A stretch of DNA of 64,000 nt from Ottelia alismoides (Eukaryota > Streptophyta > Magnoliopsida > Alismatales > Hydrocharitaceae), in assembly GCA_037367405.1 (NCBI GenBank), contig JAZKJV010009328.1, positions 685,001 to 749,000 on the forward strand, read 5' to 3'. Below the pieces are notes generated by a model that searched no databases, was not told where the DNA came from, and was given only the letters and a program-made list of their open reading frames with translations. A program made the position numbers and the translations under genes. Numbering within the stretch: position 1 is the first letter of the stretch; the number at the start of each line of letters is the position of its first letter. Shown in pieces: positions 9,853 to 21,279 of this stretch.

Positions 9853-12374
9853 TGTTGGAAATGCGAGCCCACGGCGAGCCATTATGCAATAAATGTTATT
9901 GCACATATCATTCCCTGATCTGAAATGAAGAATGAATAATTTGTATAGTAGGTCCCTTAGTACAATTAGGGTTATGTACCATGGCCATCTTAATAATCAT
10001 ACAGCTGTTGATTCAACTATTGAATCATAGAGGCTGGTGCTTGGATGAATATCTAAAGAGTTAGATTGAGGACTCATCAAGCACCGTCAAATGATTGTTA
10101 AGAGATGATCTCCAGCCTGAGTAGGAGATGGCAATCCTTATCTCTGAAGGCTGATATCTGACCGACCTCTTGATGCAGGTCCTATGCATAGGAATAGAGA
10201 TTCGGAGGTGTCAGATTAGTTAGGTCAAAGAGTTGGCTTAACGAGATCGAGATAACCAAAAGTCCTATATCGTATGCTGTCATGATATAGGCACGCATCC
10301 TCTGACCGGAGACAGATGTGTTGCTATATGTCCAAGTATGTACATTTGGCAGACCAATAGGTTGATGACCTAATCAAGGTCTATACACCGGCGCGCTGGT
10401 GTGCATATAAGGGCATATGAGTAATACGATCTCTCAAAGGGATCATACAGGTTCAGTTACTGAACCGGAAGACATGAGCTCACTCATGAGATATTGGGAA
10501 GAATCAAATTCCATGCGCATGGTCGTCTCGCTTTGGATGCTTGACTGAATTTGTAGGTTTGATATATACTTTTAGTATATGATCAAGACCTAGGTATGAT
10601 ATACGCTTTTGGAAAGTGTATGATCGATACCAACTCCCAATGATCGAATGAGAAACTTACTGATAAAACCATGAAGTAGACAGTATAAAGTTGATCCGAT
10701 ACTTCGGGTTTAGTCTGAGTCTTCCAGTATGCAGGATGTACAGGTATTGGGAATACCTGAGGGTGATTTGATCATAAACGATTGTATAACCATGACGCTT
10801 CCATTCCTAGGGAGTGATGAAACGGGTCTGGATTTTAGTGACTCCTCTCAGTAGAGAAGTGATCTGATCTTGGTCCAAGTGTTGGACATTGATCTGAATG
10901 TGATTCGGATACAATGAGAAGATTAGATTTACGGTCTTGATTTAATCAAGCATCTATGGGAGGCCCGCGATCTGGATTTGAGATATGATCTCAATATCCA
11001 TGTCACTATACGTGGAACAATACAATCGCCCTGTCCTTATCTCCAAGTATCTGCGGAGAGATTGCATTATTCTTGAAGGGTTCAAGAATAATTCCATAAT
11101 ATCTAAGCAATGAAGAAATAATGATTAAATGTGATTTAATCATCTTGATGTGTGAAGAAATTATCCAATTTAATTAAATGTGATTTAATTAATGTGGATA
11201 AGAATAATGTGGATAGAAATATCCAATTATTCATAATATATTATAAATGTGATTTATAATGTATTAGAGAGAGCTAATTATAATTTATATGTGTTGATTA
11301 ATTATTATGTGTATTGGATACACATTGTGTAATTAATTAACAATATGAATTATATGTTGTTTTGGGTTGTGAATATGATTCACAATTTTTTCCATGGCAA
11401 GAATGCAATATTCTCAAATATAATTGTGAATTATTTTTGAAGAATAAAATCCAACAAATTTGTTGCAAATAAATAAGAGAGAAAAATCAAGGAGATATGC
11501 AATCTCATGGGAATCCATGAGATTGCCTCCTTGGACTCCCATAGTGGGCGGCACACCATTCCTATATGGAATGGGTGGCCGTCCAACATGGAAGGTGCAT
11601 GGAGATGAAATCTCCATGCACATTCTCTCCTTATTTGTTGGGTTGATTTAGGACTAAATTATATTTGATTTTTTCAAATATATTTTAACCTAAATTTGTT
11701 GCTTTTGACAACAACAATCTTGGCCATTGGATTGACACAAATCAATCTCATCCATTGATTTTATGTGTCCCATGGATTGAGATCCATGGATCCCAAAACC
11801 CTATAAATAGAGACGCATTCTATGCTCTCTAAGGACATGCAATATTGGAGCTCTCTTTCTCTCTTTCTTCTCTACACACGTCAGCCCTCTCTCCCTCTAA
11901 TTGGTGGTCGACCACCAAACCCTAGAGGAGAGAACCGTCGTCGCCTTCGCCACCGCGCCGCCGCTTCGACGTTCTTCGGTTCTCCGTCTTCTTGGAGAGT
12001 TCCTCTCACGAAGGAGATGTTTGATCTCGTGCGACGAGATCAGGAGCAACCATGCTTGGATCATCTTCTTGGATTGCGAGGACAACACGGTTCATCCCCG
12101 CGCTCGCAAGCAGTCTCGCCGACGATCAGACTTGAGACAGGAGGTCTCTTTCTTTAGAGATTTGATCAACCACGCTTCAAGAGGTATTGCATTATACTTG
12201 TTGTGGTTATAGATGAAACGATCTGAGAATGGTTCTCGGAACATGTGGTTTCATCGAATAAAATTTTTTAAATTCCGCTGCACCGAACAACTAGTACGAC
12301 TAGTCGTTCTTCGTCGTATCCGATACAACGATCACGCTTCCATGATGCGCTTGAGGATAATTCCATATCCTTCA
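9853..12374 (+). mobile_element. Copia solo LTR inserted in the leader of A
   Basis: It starts TGTTGGAAATGCGAGCCC and ends CATATCCTTCA, flanked by perfect 5-bp duplications ATCCA (9,848-9,852 and 12,375-12,379). It is related along its length to the LTRs of copia element C, but in opposite orientation and clearly diverged. A TATA box, CTATAAATAG, sits at 11,801-11,810, followed by an R/U5-like GC-rich part. No internal region is present, so it arose by LTR-LTR recombination. Short ORFs here are LTR shadows. Confidence 0.93.
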
Positions 12375-13083
12375 ATCCATTGTGGCGGACACCGAGTGGC
12401 TCCCAAGATAGGACTCCGAACTTAGGTTTGATTACCCGGCTACTGTTCTTCACGTGTAGAATTGCTCTGTTTAAGGCCGGTTTTCCTCGTGCAACATATA
12501 GGTAGTTTTATTTCTGTCTTTATATTTATGCGCGGATCATTTTGCATGTAGAGAGCTGAAGGAAAGGTACGCATTCTTACTCAGCATGCATCATTGATTT
12601 CATCGTGCATCGGCTTTTTCATCTTCTTCCCCTGTTTTTGGACTTAAATAACCAGGAGAACCGAAAAATACGTTAGGCGTTGTTTGCTTGAGAAATACAT
12701 AAAAAAGAAAAACTATAAAATTGGGACTGCTAAATGCACTTGACCCTAAAAGACACCACACTTTAAAATTTATCTTGGGGAGAGCAACCCCCTCCTTGTT
12801 TGGTTTGGATGAGCGAAAGAGCGACCTGTACACTAGGCTAGAGCCATATCCGATCTCTTACCAGACTACCTGCCTTTTATACAGGACAGTCTGTTGGGAG
12901 CATTGGATTTCCATCAGCTCACTGAATCATTCTAATAGACTGACTTGATCACCTAAATAAAATTGACAAGATAATTGACCGAACCTTTACAATCTTCAAC
13001 TCCGCGTTGCGTAAGTGAATCGGAGGTTTGTTTGCTCATCTTGTGTGTTTCTAGATCTCATCTGCCTAACTCACCAAATCAAG
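12375..13083 (+). other. Rest of the untranslated leader of A
   Basis: Apart from the target duplication (12,375-12,379), this aligns in order with the leader of element B (46,900-47,486), for example GCGGATCATTTTGCATGTAGAG against GTGGATCACTTGCATGTAGAG and ACCGAACCTTTACAATCTTC against ACCGAACCTTCACGGTCTTC. No gene is seen. Confidence 0.7.
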
Positions 13084-15316
13084 ATGATGGGCAGGAGGTC
13101 CCTTAGGCAGCCTTTGGTTGCACCGCTTTTCAGCACTCCAGACTGTTCATCTAGGTTGGTTCGTGAGAGCCGAGACCTGCTCTCCGAATCCGAGTTCGAT
13201 TCCAATCTGTTCCCCCTTGACCACCCTTCTACCAGTCCTGAGATGCTAGTGCCAGATCAGAGAGAGCAGCAGTCAATTGATTTATCAACACCTGAGTTTG
13301 GGTCTTTTGCCTTTGAAGAGACCATGGCCAGCAGCGAGGAGCGCACCGAGGGTCCCAGAGCCGAGACGACGACATATGTGTTGGACCAGGGTGCGATCAA
13401 CAACACCCTGTTAGCTTCCCTTGAGACTATGCAGCACCAGATACGAGATCAGGGAGCTTTCATGGCGGAGATGCGGAGAGAGATGGAGAGGCTGAGGACA
13501 GAGCGAGATCAGTCGAGAGCCGCGAGAGAGGGAGACCCAGATCAGCCTGAGGATCCGGTCCAGCCAGCACCAGCTAGACCAATGCGGGAGTTGCACAACC
13601 CCGGATCGATGCTTACACACCGATGGATCGTTCTTCCAGCGATCGGGGGGACTTCAAGTTCCCCCCGCAGACGCTTCAGCTTCTATCCCGCTTCCACGGG
13701 CTCGCGACTGAGGAGCCCCATATTCATCTCCAGGAGTTTGAGATGATCTGCAGCACCGTCCACGATTGGCAGGTGGACGAGGGTACCATTCAGATGATTG
13801 CTTTCCCTTTTTCCCTCGTTGACAGAGCAGCCAACTGGTTGAAGCATTTGGGGAGATTTGTGACCACCTGGGAGCAGCTCCGCACCGAGTACTTGAACAA
13901 GTACTATCCACTGAGGCGAACGATTGCAACGAGGGCCCTGATCAGCAACTTCTCCATGCTCCCCAACGAGCAATTCCATGAGTCATGGGAGAGGTTCAGA
14001 GAGCTTACAGTTAGATGCCCGCACCATGACATCTCGAAGCCGAACCTAGTTCAAAGCTTTTTCTGCGGACTTACACCCGAGCTGCAGGGGTTGGTGAATA
14101 CATCGTGTGGCGGTTCCTACTTTGCCAAGGATGAGGATCAGGTATGGGCCATCTACGAGGAGATGGTAGAGAACTATACAGTCATGTCCCAGACCCGACT
14201 ATACACTCAGGGACACCCCCAGCCACAGGACGTGCAGTTTCAGAGGATAGCACGGGTCGATGTCGGTCCTTCCACTTCGTCAGCGGCAACCGCACAGGCA
14301 GCGTCCACAGCCACAGACATGGGCATCATCAGCGAGAAGCTGGACAGGATCGATTTGATAGAGAAGAAGCAGTTCCAGGGCATGACTCAGATCGATCAAA
14401 TGGCACAGACGTTGAGTGACCTGAAGACCCAGATCATGTGTCTCCAGGAGGCACGGACGGCTTCTCAGCCCCGTCTCAGGTCACGGGCAGACACCGGTAG
14501 CAGCAGCATTTCGGCCCAGCCCTCCGCCTCGTACCAACAAGTCCACCATGTTCAGGCGGAGCCCTACCAGCCGCAGCAGCAATAGTATGTCCAGTCACCA
14601 CCATCTCATGACAGTCAGATGGTGGTGTATCAGCCGGACTAGCCCCTGGCAGTACTCCCCCTACCCACCTACGAGCAGGAGAAATTGATGGATGTCAACG
14701 GGATTTAGTATGACCGACCCCATCCCGGAATCCGATGAGACCATCCCGGATTCCGTTTGTCGGCCGGAGGCACCAGTTCCCAGTAGCAGCCTCCAGTTCA
14801 GGGTGGCCAGTACGACCAGCAGCGTGAGCAGCACCAGCAGCCCCAGTTCCCAGCACACAAGCAGCAGTATGGTCTTCGTCCCTATAAGCAGGGACAACCT
14901 TGGAGGCGAGAGCAGCCTCAGCAGTAGTATCATCTCCAGTACCCCTCTCACCCTCACCAACAGCGGCAGACTCATTACCAGCGAGGCCACCCGTTGGCTT
15001 CTCATGGGCCGACCTATGAGAACCCCGCACTTGATGACTTAGCATGCCTCATGACAGAGCAGCAGGCCACCTTCCGACGGGAGATGGACGAGTTTCGTCA
15101 GGAGATGAGGGAGATAGTGAGAGGGAAATCTGCCATTCCTGTCCAGATCGAGGCGAATCCGAAAAACCTCAAGAGGAAGTCTAAGCAGGTAGAGTTCACT
15201 GAGATTACCACTCCTAGTGCTTCACTTGGTGATATTTCTGCATACAAGTTTGATGCTGATTTTGTTACACTTAGGAGCGGTAGGATGCCAGTAGGCAGTG
15301 CCTCGTCTGAGCGATG
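13084..15316 (+). pseudogene. gag: gag of retrotransposon A (frameshifted)
   Basis: This encodes the structural Gag of an Athila-like element. The ATG at 13,084 matches the start region of gag in B. The N-terminal part reads open to about 13,620, with a coiled-coil-like stretch (MAEMRREMERLRTERDQSR). The frame then shifts, and the retrotransposon gag domain runs 13,623-14,585 with FPFSLVDRAANWLKHL, TEYLNKYYP, CPHHDI and FFCGLTPELQGLV. A stop at 14,583 is followed by a frame-broken Q/P-rich section (14,586-14,990) and an open C-terminal part with IEANPKNLKRKSKQ and LRSGR (14,994-15,316). No CCHC knuckle is seen. It is not functional. Confidence 0.85.
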
Positions 15317-16768
15317 ATTCCATGCCACTCCAGGAGCGCCAAGCGAGGAGGAGAGCGGTGTTGATGCTGCTAGAGATGATGACGGTGGTGCTGACGCCAC
15401 CATGGATGTTGATCCCACCGACGGTACTGAGGCCGTCGCTTCACCAGATGGAGGAGGTGGTACTGATGCCACCAGACCAGTTGATGAGCCAGAACGCGGT
15501 ACTGATGCCGTGAGTCCAGATGCCGAGGGTGGTATTGATGCCACCATTTTCAGTTCTGCTAGTCCTGTTATTTATCCTTCAGTTCGTGTATATCAGGACA
15601 TTTCTGCAAATAAACGAAAGGGTTTATTATTTTCGGATCCACCTGTGTTGATTGACGATGTTTGTGTGGATTCTGCTTTGCATGAGCATTCCAGACCCTC
15701 TCCTAGTCCTTCATCTGAGAAGGACCCAGTAGTCCCCTTTCCCCGAGCACTCCACTTGTCTATGGGGCAGAAAAAAGAAAATCATAAAAAGAACCATCAG
15801 ATAGAGTTCAGCCAGCAGATGATGGACAGATTTCACATACAGCTGACTCTACAGGAGGCCTTGGAGCACATACCTCTCTTCCAGAGATCACTCAGAGATA
15901 GGACCACAGTTAGGAGGAAGAGGCGGAACCACTAGTCAGAGATCCATGTGCTCACTCGTGCCACATGTTTCGCGATTCAGAACCGTCTGATAGCCAAGAG
16001 GCCATATGCAGGAGCCATGTATGTCAGATGCCAAATTCATGAGTAGAGGTTCGACCGCACTCTATTAGACAATAGTTCTTCGATCAACCTACTTCCGACA
16101 GCCCTTCTCGACCGCTTCGAGTCGGGCCCTCTACGACAGAGCAAGACGGACCTTCAGTTTGCTGATCGATCTGTCAAGAGGCTGAAGGGGTTGCTGAAGG
16201 ACGTTGTCGTCACGATTCAGGACCTGAAATTCCCCGTGGACTTTGTTGTGTTGGACATGGAGATCCCTGAGTCCGTGACCGATACCCCCATCATTTTAGG
16301 ATGCCCGTTCTTGGCCATAGCCAAGGCAGTATCCGACCATGTAGCGGGAAGGTGTACTTTCGTGTCGAGGGCGAGAGTATACAAATAGAGACGATCGAGG
16401 AGACTAGAGCCAGAGATTCAGCTTGCTCAGAGCTGACTTCCGATTCAGAGCAGACGACAGAGGCAGGGCGAGACATCCACCAGGACTACGATTTTGTGAT
16501 TACAGATGACGAAGCAGTTTGGGAAGATCAAGTAGCACATGCCATCCTCTCACCTTCAGAGTTTGCTGATTCACAGATGGTAGCAGAGGAGAGCTTGGAG
16601 GGCACATTCCTGGTCCAGGATACATCTCAGGCAGCAGAGCCAGTTCCCAATCCTGAGGCATATTTTATTTGTGATTCTGATACAAATCCCTCGGAGTCAG
16701 ATTTAGATTGGGAAGAGTTTGATTATTTGATACCTTGTCTGACTTCCACAGAGCCTACAGCTACGTAG
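15317..16768 (+). pseudogene. Protease region of retrotransposon A
   Basis: After a linker with repeated ACTGATGCCACC-type phrases (15,380-15,545), the polyprotein continues in pieces (15,402-15,935; 15,936-16,390; 16,301-16,768). The aspartic protease site that in B reads DSGSSINLMP reads DNSSSINLLP here (about 16,066-16,095), so the catalytic D-S/T-G is destroyed. The rest of the domain (FPVDFVVLDM...PIILG) is recognisable. Stops occur at 15,933 and 16,386, with a frame change near 16,380. Confidence 0.8.
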
Positions 16769-16859
16769 TAGGCTGATCCCACAGAGCAGAGACACATCAG
16801 TAGAGCAACCTTCGCCAGATTCAGATTGCGAGCAAGAGTTCTCATTCTCCCATGTAGAT

Positions 16860-18575
16860 TTGGCCGCATTCACTCAGAGTTTTCAGAGGCCAGATCCACA
16901 AGCACCATGTTGTCCAGAGATGAAGAAGCTACCGTCATCGCTGAAGTATAGGTTCCTTGCGGGTGAGCATGAGATATACCCAGTCATTATCTCCGCTGAT
17001 TTGATTGGAGAGCAGGAATCCCGTCTGATGGGGGTTCTTAAAAAGAAACGCAAGGAGATAGGATGGAGTGTAGCTGATCTCCAGGGGATAAGTCCGACCC
17101 TGTGCTCCCACCATATCTATCTCGAGGAGGACGTGATGTCGTCGCGTGAGTTCCAGCAGCAGCTGAACCCGAACCTTCGAGATGTTGTCATGAAGGAGAT
17201 CTCGAAATGGTGGAGCGCCTATTTTATCTACCCCATCTCTGACTCCAAATGGGTCAGTCCTTTACATGTAGCGCCCAAGAAGACGGGCATCACCACAGTT
17301 GTCAGTGAGTCTGGATAGGAGATCGCTACCCGGGTACCCACTTCTTGGCGGGTCTGTGTGGACTACAAACGATTGAACCAGGCCACCAAGAAGGATCATT
17401 TCCCCCTGCCTTTTATTGATCAGACTATAGAGAGGCTGGTAGGGAAGAGCCATTATTGTTTCTTGGACGGGTACTCCGGATATAATCAGGTGACCATTAT
17501 GCCCGACGACCAAGACAAGACCATATTCACCTATCCCTTCGGGACATATGCTTTCAGACGCATGCCATTTCGATTGTGCAACGCTCTGGCGATATTCCAG
17601 AGGTGCATGTTTTCCATTTTTTCGGACATGGTGGGTGAGTGCTTGGAGGTCTTCATGGCTGATTTTTCGGTCTACGACGACAGATTTGATTCTTGTCTTG
17701 ACTACCTAGACTGCGTCCTTCAGCGATGCATAGAGGTTCACCTTGTGTTGTCTTGGGAGAAGAGTCACTTCATGGTGACTCAAGGGAAGGTGCTTGGCCA
17801 TATCATCTCCAACAAGGGCATGGAGGTTGATCCGGCCAAGGTGGATGTCATTAGAAAACTCGATCCACCGTCCAACTTGCGGCAATTATGGTCTTTTTTG
17901 GGGCATGTCGGTTTCTACCGGTGATTCATTCATGATTTCAGCAGGATTGCCCGACCGTTGACTGATCTGCTGACGAAAGACATCAAGTTCCTTGTTGATG
18001 ATAAGTGTCTTTCATCATTTGAGACTCTTAAGAGTCTACTTGTAGATGCTCCTGTTCTCCAGCCACCTGATTGGTCTCTCCCATTCGAGATCATGACGGA
18101 TGCCTCCGATTTTACCGTAGGGGCCGTGATGGGACAGAGGAGGGATAAAGTCCCCTTTGCTATTCATTACGCTATCCGTACTTTAGATGTCGCGCAGCGG
18201 AACTACACAGTCATTGAGAAGGAGATGCTAGCCGTAGTTTTCACCCTAGATAAGTTCATATCTTACATCATTGGATCTAGAGTGACCATCTATACTGATC
18301 ATACCGCCATCAGGTACCTCAAGGCAAAGAAGGATGCCAAAGCCAGATTAACCAGATGGATCCTTCTACTCCAGGAGTTTGACATAGAAATTAAGGATAA
18401 GCCTGGAGTCAAGAATGTGGTGGTGAATCATCTCTCCCGATTGGAGTTTCTTGAGGATTCTGAGCAGATCGAGCCTATTTGTGAGACCTTCCCAGATGAG
18501 GCGATCCTTGCTATCGCCTCTGTCCCATGGTATGTCGATATTGTGAACTATCTTGTCACCAAGAAAGTTCCATAA
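16860..18575 (+). pseudogene. pol: Reverse transcriptase-RNase H of retrotransposon A
   Basis: The order matches element B: connection region (LPSSLKYRFLAG...PVI), RT palm ([53 protein letters not shown]) and RNase H ([32 protein letters not shown]). In the RT active site B has FMDDFSVY, whereas A has FMADFSVY, so one catalytic Asp is lost. In-frame stops interrupt at about 17,316 and 17,922. The connection to integrase begins at 18,576. Confidence 0.88.
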
Positions 18576-19021
18576 GATTGGCCCAGGCAGAAACTTGAGA
18601 CCTTCCTCGTGAAGTCCAAGTTTTACCATTGGGAGGATCCCGTCCTTTATCATGAAGGAGGGGATAGCATCTGGCGTCGATGCATTCCTCAAGAGAAGCA
18701 CCATAGCGTCCTCACTTACTGCCACAAGCTTGAGGCAGGAGGACATCACTCTGGGAGGAGAACGGCACAGAAAGTGCTCCAATCCGGCCTATGGTAGCCT
18801 ACTCTCTTCAAGGACTGATGAGTTCGTTAAGAGGTGTACTGACTATCAGAGGATGGGAACTTGTGGACAGCGTGATATGATGCCGATGCAGCCCATTCAC
18901 TTCTGTGAGGTTTTTGACGCATGGGGCATCGATTTCATGGGTCCATTCCCTAAGAGTCAGGGATTCGAGTACATGCTGTTGGTTGTGGATTATGTGAGTC
19001 GTTGGGTTGAGGCCATCCCCG
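18576..19021 (+). pseudogene. Integrase fragment of retrotransposon A
   Basis: The H2C2 zinc-binding segment is readable across frames ([20 protein letters not shown], then C..C as [10 protein letters not shown]). It is followed by the first catalytic Asp motif [15 protein letters not shown] and [11 protein letters not shown]. At about 19,022 the sequence switches to the middle of the 3' LTR, so the rest of the integrase, the polypurine tract and the LTR start are deleted. Confidence 0.85.
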
Positions 19022-21279
19022 CTTTTGTCCCTCATCTTCGACCCCCTGTGACCTCCACCTTATTCCTCGAGTGACAACGAGTGCAGGAGCGTGTTGCAGA
19101 GACCGTTCGGAGGCGTAGCCTTAGGTCCGGCAACCATCGTCACAGAGATCCGCCACCGGCGAAGCCCGAGCCTCTAGTGGTGTCGCTCCATCGAGGCAAC
19201 GACCCTGGGAGGTAGCTGACCTCCACCACAGATGATCTCGACCATCATGTACTCTCTTTAGCCAGTAGCTTAGCTTGAATTCCAGATTTTAGGTTTCGCG
19301 CCGCCGGCCTTCGCCGGCCGATTCCCGACTATCTATTCATCGATTCACCTATCCGACCATCCGATCATCTCCACGAGTCTCTTCCGCGTCTTCTTCACCC
19401 CTCCGATCAACAGGTTTTCCCCGGAACCTGGACTTAGGTCTCCTCCACTGCCACTCGTCGGAGACCCACATCCCGACTCCCTCGTTCACCCATTTTGCCC
19501 TTCACCGGGTCGAGGCAGTTTGCCCTCGACCCCTCTTGCTTCTTGTGCAGGCACCAAGGCTAAAGAGCCTCATCTGGAGGTTCGATTGCTCAGGCGCAGG
19601 TGCTCCAGCTACTCGTCGTTGCCGGGGACCCTCCAGGTCTTCCCGACCCCATCGGAGCATACCCCTGGCTGCGGAACGCCACCAGCATCGATTCCCCCAT
19701 CTCAGCAGCACTAGAGGAGGTCCCTAGCACGCGTACTGGCCGGATGAAAGTCGTCGGCTAACTGTTCTTCAATATCCTCCGGAGCCGTTCGATCGAGCCC
19801 CTCGCTCCAGATTAAATCTCGTCCATCCGTTCGTGCGATGCTCGTAGCCATACGATCCATCTGAGGATCAGATCCAAGACGTCCGTTGCGAAGAGGTATC
19901 CACGCGTCACGACCGTTAGATCTGGAGAGGACGCCCATCAGCCGTCGGATCATACTAAAGGGGTAAATATCACTTAGGCCCCTCTTTCTTTAGCATTTAT
20001 AGTTTAGTCATGTAATTATTAATTGTAGTTGTTTTTATTTTAGAATAATTGCATTTTGGATCTGGTAGTTTTAGATATTGCATTTTAGTCCCTCCAATTG
20101 TGAAGCACGTGCTTCGACACATGATATTTTGGGAAAATTGCATGTATGGGTTGGGTTTATTGATTGTTATGGATTGAAGATTTATTTTGGATATTTGCAC
20201 TGTGCGTGAATGAATTGGAACATGTGTTGAAATTTATGCACATTTTACACTGAACCCCCTATAGTTTCTGCACGTGTTTGATTTAAGCCCTCAGAACTTA
20301 TTTTCTTTGCGATTAGGTCCCTGTGTGCTGTGCCTTCTTTATTGGTTGAATAAAATATCAAATCATCTCCAAATCTTTTGAAATTTGGACACGTAGCCTT
20401 GCCACTGTGTAAAAATTTCAGTAATTTTTTGGAACATTTTTGTGTTGTTTTCCTATTTTTAGAATTCAAAAACACCTATTTTTGCTACTATTTAAATTAT
20501 AAAATCAATTAAAAATATTAAATACTCTCCAAAAATTCTAAAAAAATAGTCTTTGTTAATATTGTTGTCTTCTTGCTTCAGTTCAATTTTTGCTGCATTT
20601 GGATATATAAAACCCCTAAAAATTGAAAACCCTAAAAACCTTATAAAAATCATTAAAAATTCTAAAAAATTCAAAAAAATGCAATTTCTTTTCCTGTAGT
20701 TTAGTTTTTACTTGTAGTTTCATATAAAATTGTCTCCATATTTTTATAGCTATTTATCTATTTTTAAATAGCCTTTCAAATCTGGCTGCATAGTAGCGCC
20801 TTGTTTTTACTTTATTTCATTTTTATAAAAATCAACTAAAAGTCATAAAATTCCGAGAAAATTATCAAAAATACTTAAAAATCAAAAAACCCAAAAATAT
20901 TTTTACTGCAATTTTTAGATTTGTTTTGATATGGTAAATAATTAGTTGTTTGCATTCTTTTTAGCCTTTTTCATATTTGCTTCATAATTAAAAATCATAA
21001 AAAAATTAAAAACATAAAATCCACCAAAAACATTTTATTCTTATTTTATTCATTTTACACTACTTCGTAGGCCACTTGGCCAATCCGTGCTCCTTATGTT
21101 CGACCCTGGTCGCTTTACCAGGTTAAATACAATAACGAGATCGCTATTCGGCTTATTTGACTGATTATTATATTTTGATGGTCTTGTAGTTTCTTGTTGA
21201 GTCTGATTCGAGGGATTGAGGTCGCAACGACCCGTGATATTTATCTCCCTTAGTCTCTCATTGATTACTCGGCTCATTA
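19022..21279 (+). repeat. 3' LTR of retrotransposon A, lacking its first ~1.05 kb
   Basis: From TCTTCGACC (about 19,034) it is collinear with 7,170-9,181 of the 5' LTR. It ends GGCTCATTA against GGCTCATCA in the 5' LTR, so the terminal CA has become TA. Divergence between the two LTRs is obvious by eye, with indels of tens to hundreds of bases, which indicates an old insertion. Confidence 0.88.

Larger units (their letters stand above)
6117..21279 (+). mobile_element. Athila-like Ty3/gypsy retrotransposon A (degenerate)
   Basis: The order on + is 5' LTR (6,117-9,181), PBS (9,185), long leader with a copia solo LTR inserted, gag, protease, RT, RNase H, partial integrase and a 5'-truncated 3' LTR ending at about 21,279. 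The RT/RNase H and gag resemble element B throughout. The very long LTRs, the PBS and the gag motif (FPFSLVDRAANWLKHL) fit the Athila/Tat branch. Flanks are ATTAG (6,112-6,116) and AATAG (21,280-21,284), a target duplication with one mismatch. Multiple stops and frameshifts show that it is dead. Confidence 0.85.

Noticed and set aside
11822..12212. Short ORFs resembling a small basic protein; similar ones at 51,687-51,990 and 59,874-60,173.
   Set aside because: They are R/U5 segments of copia LTRs, recurring because the LTR is repeated.
13411..15547. Antisense ORFs opposite gag of A (for example 15,098-15,547).
   Set aside because: They are shadows of the gag frame, which carries the recognisable domains.
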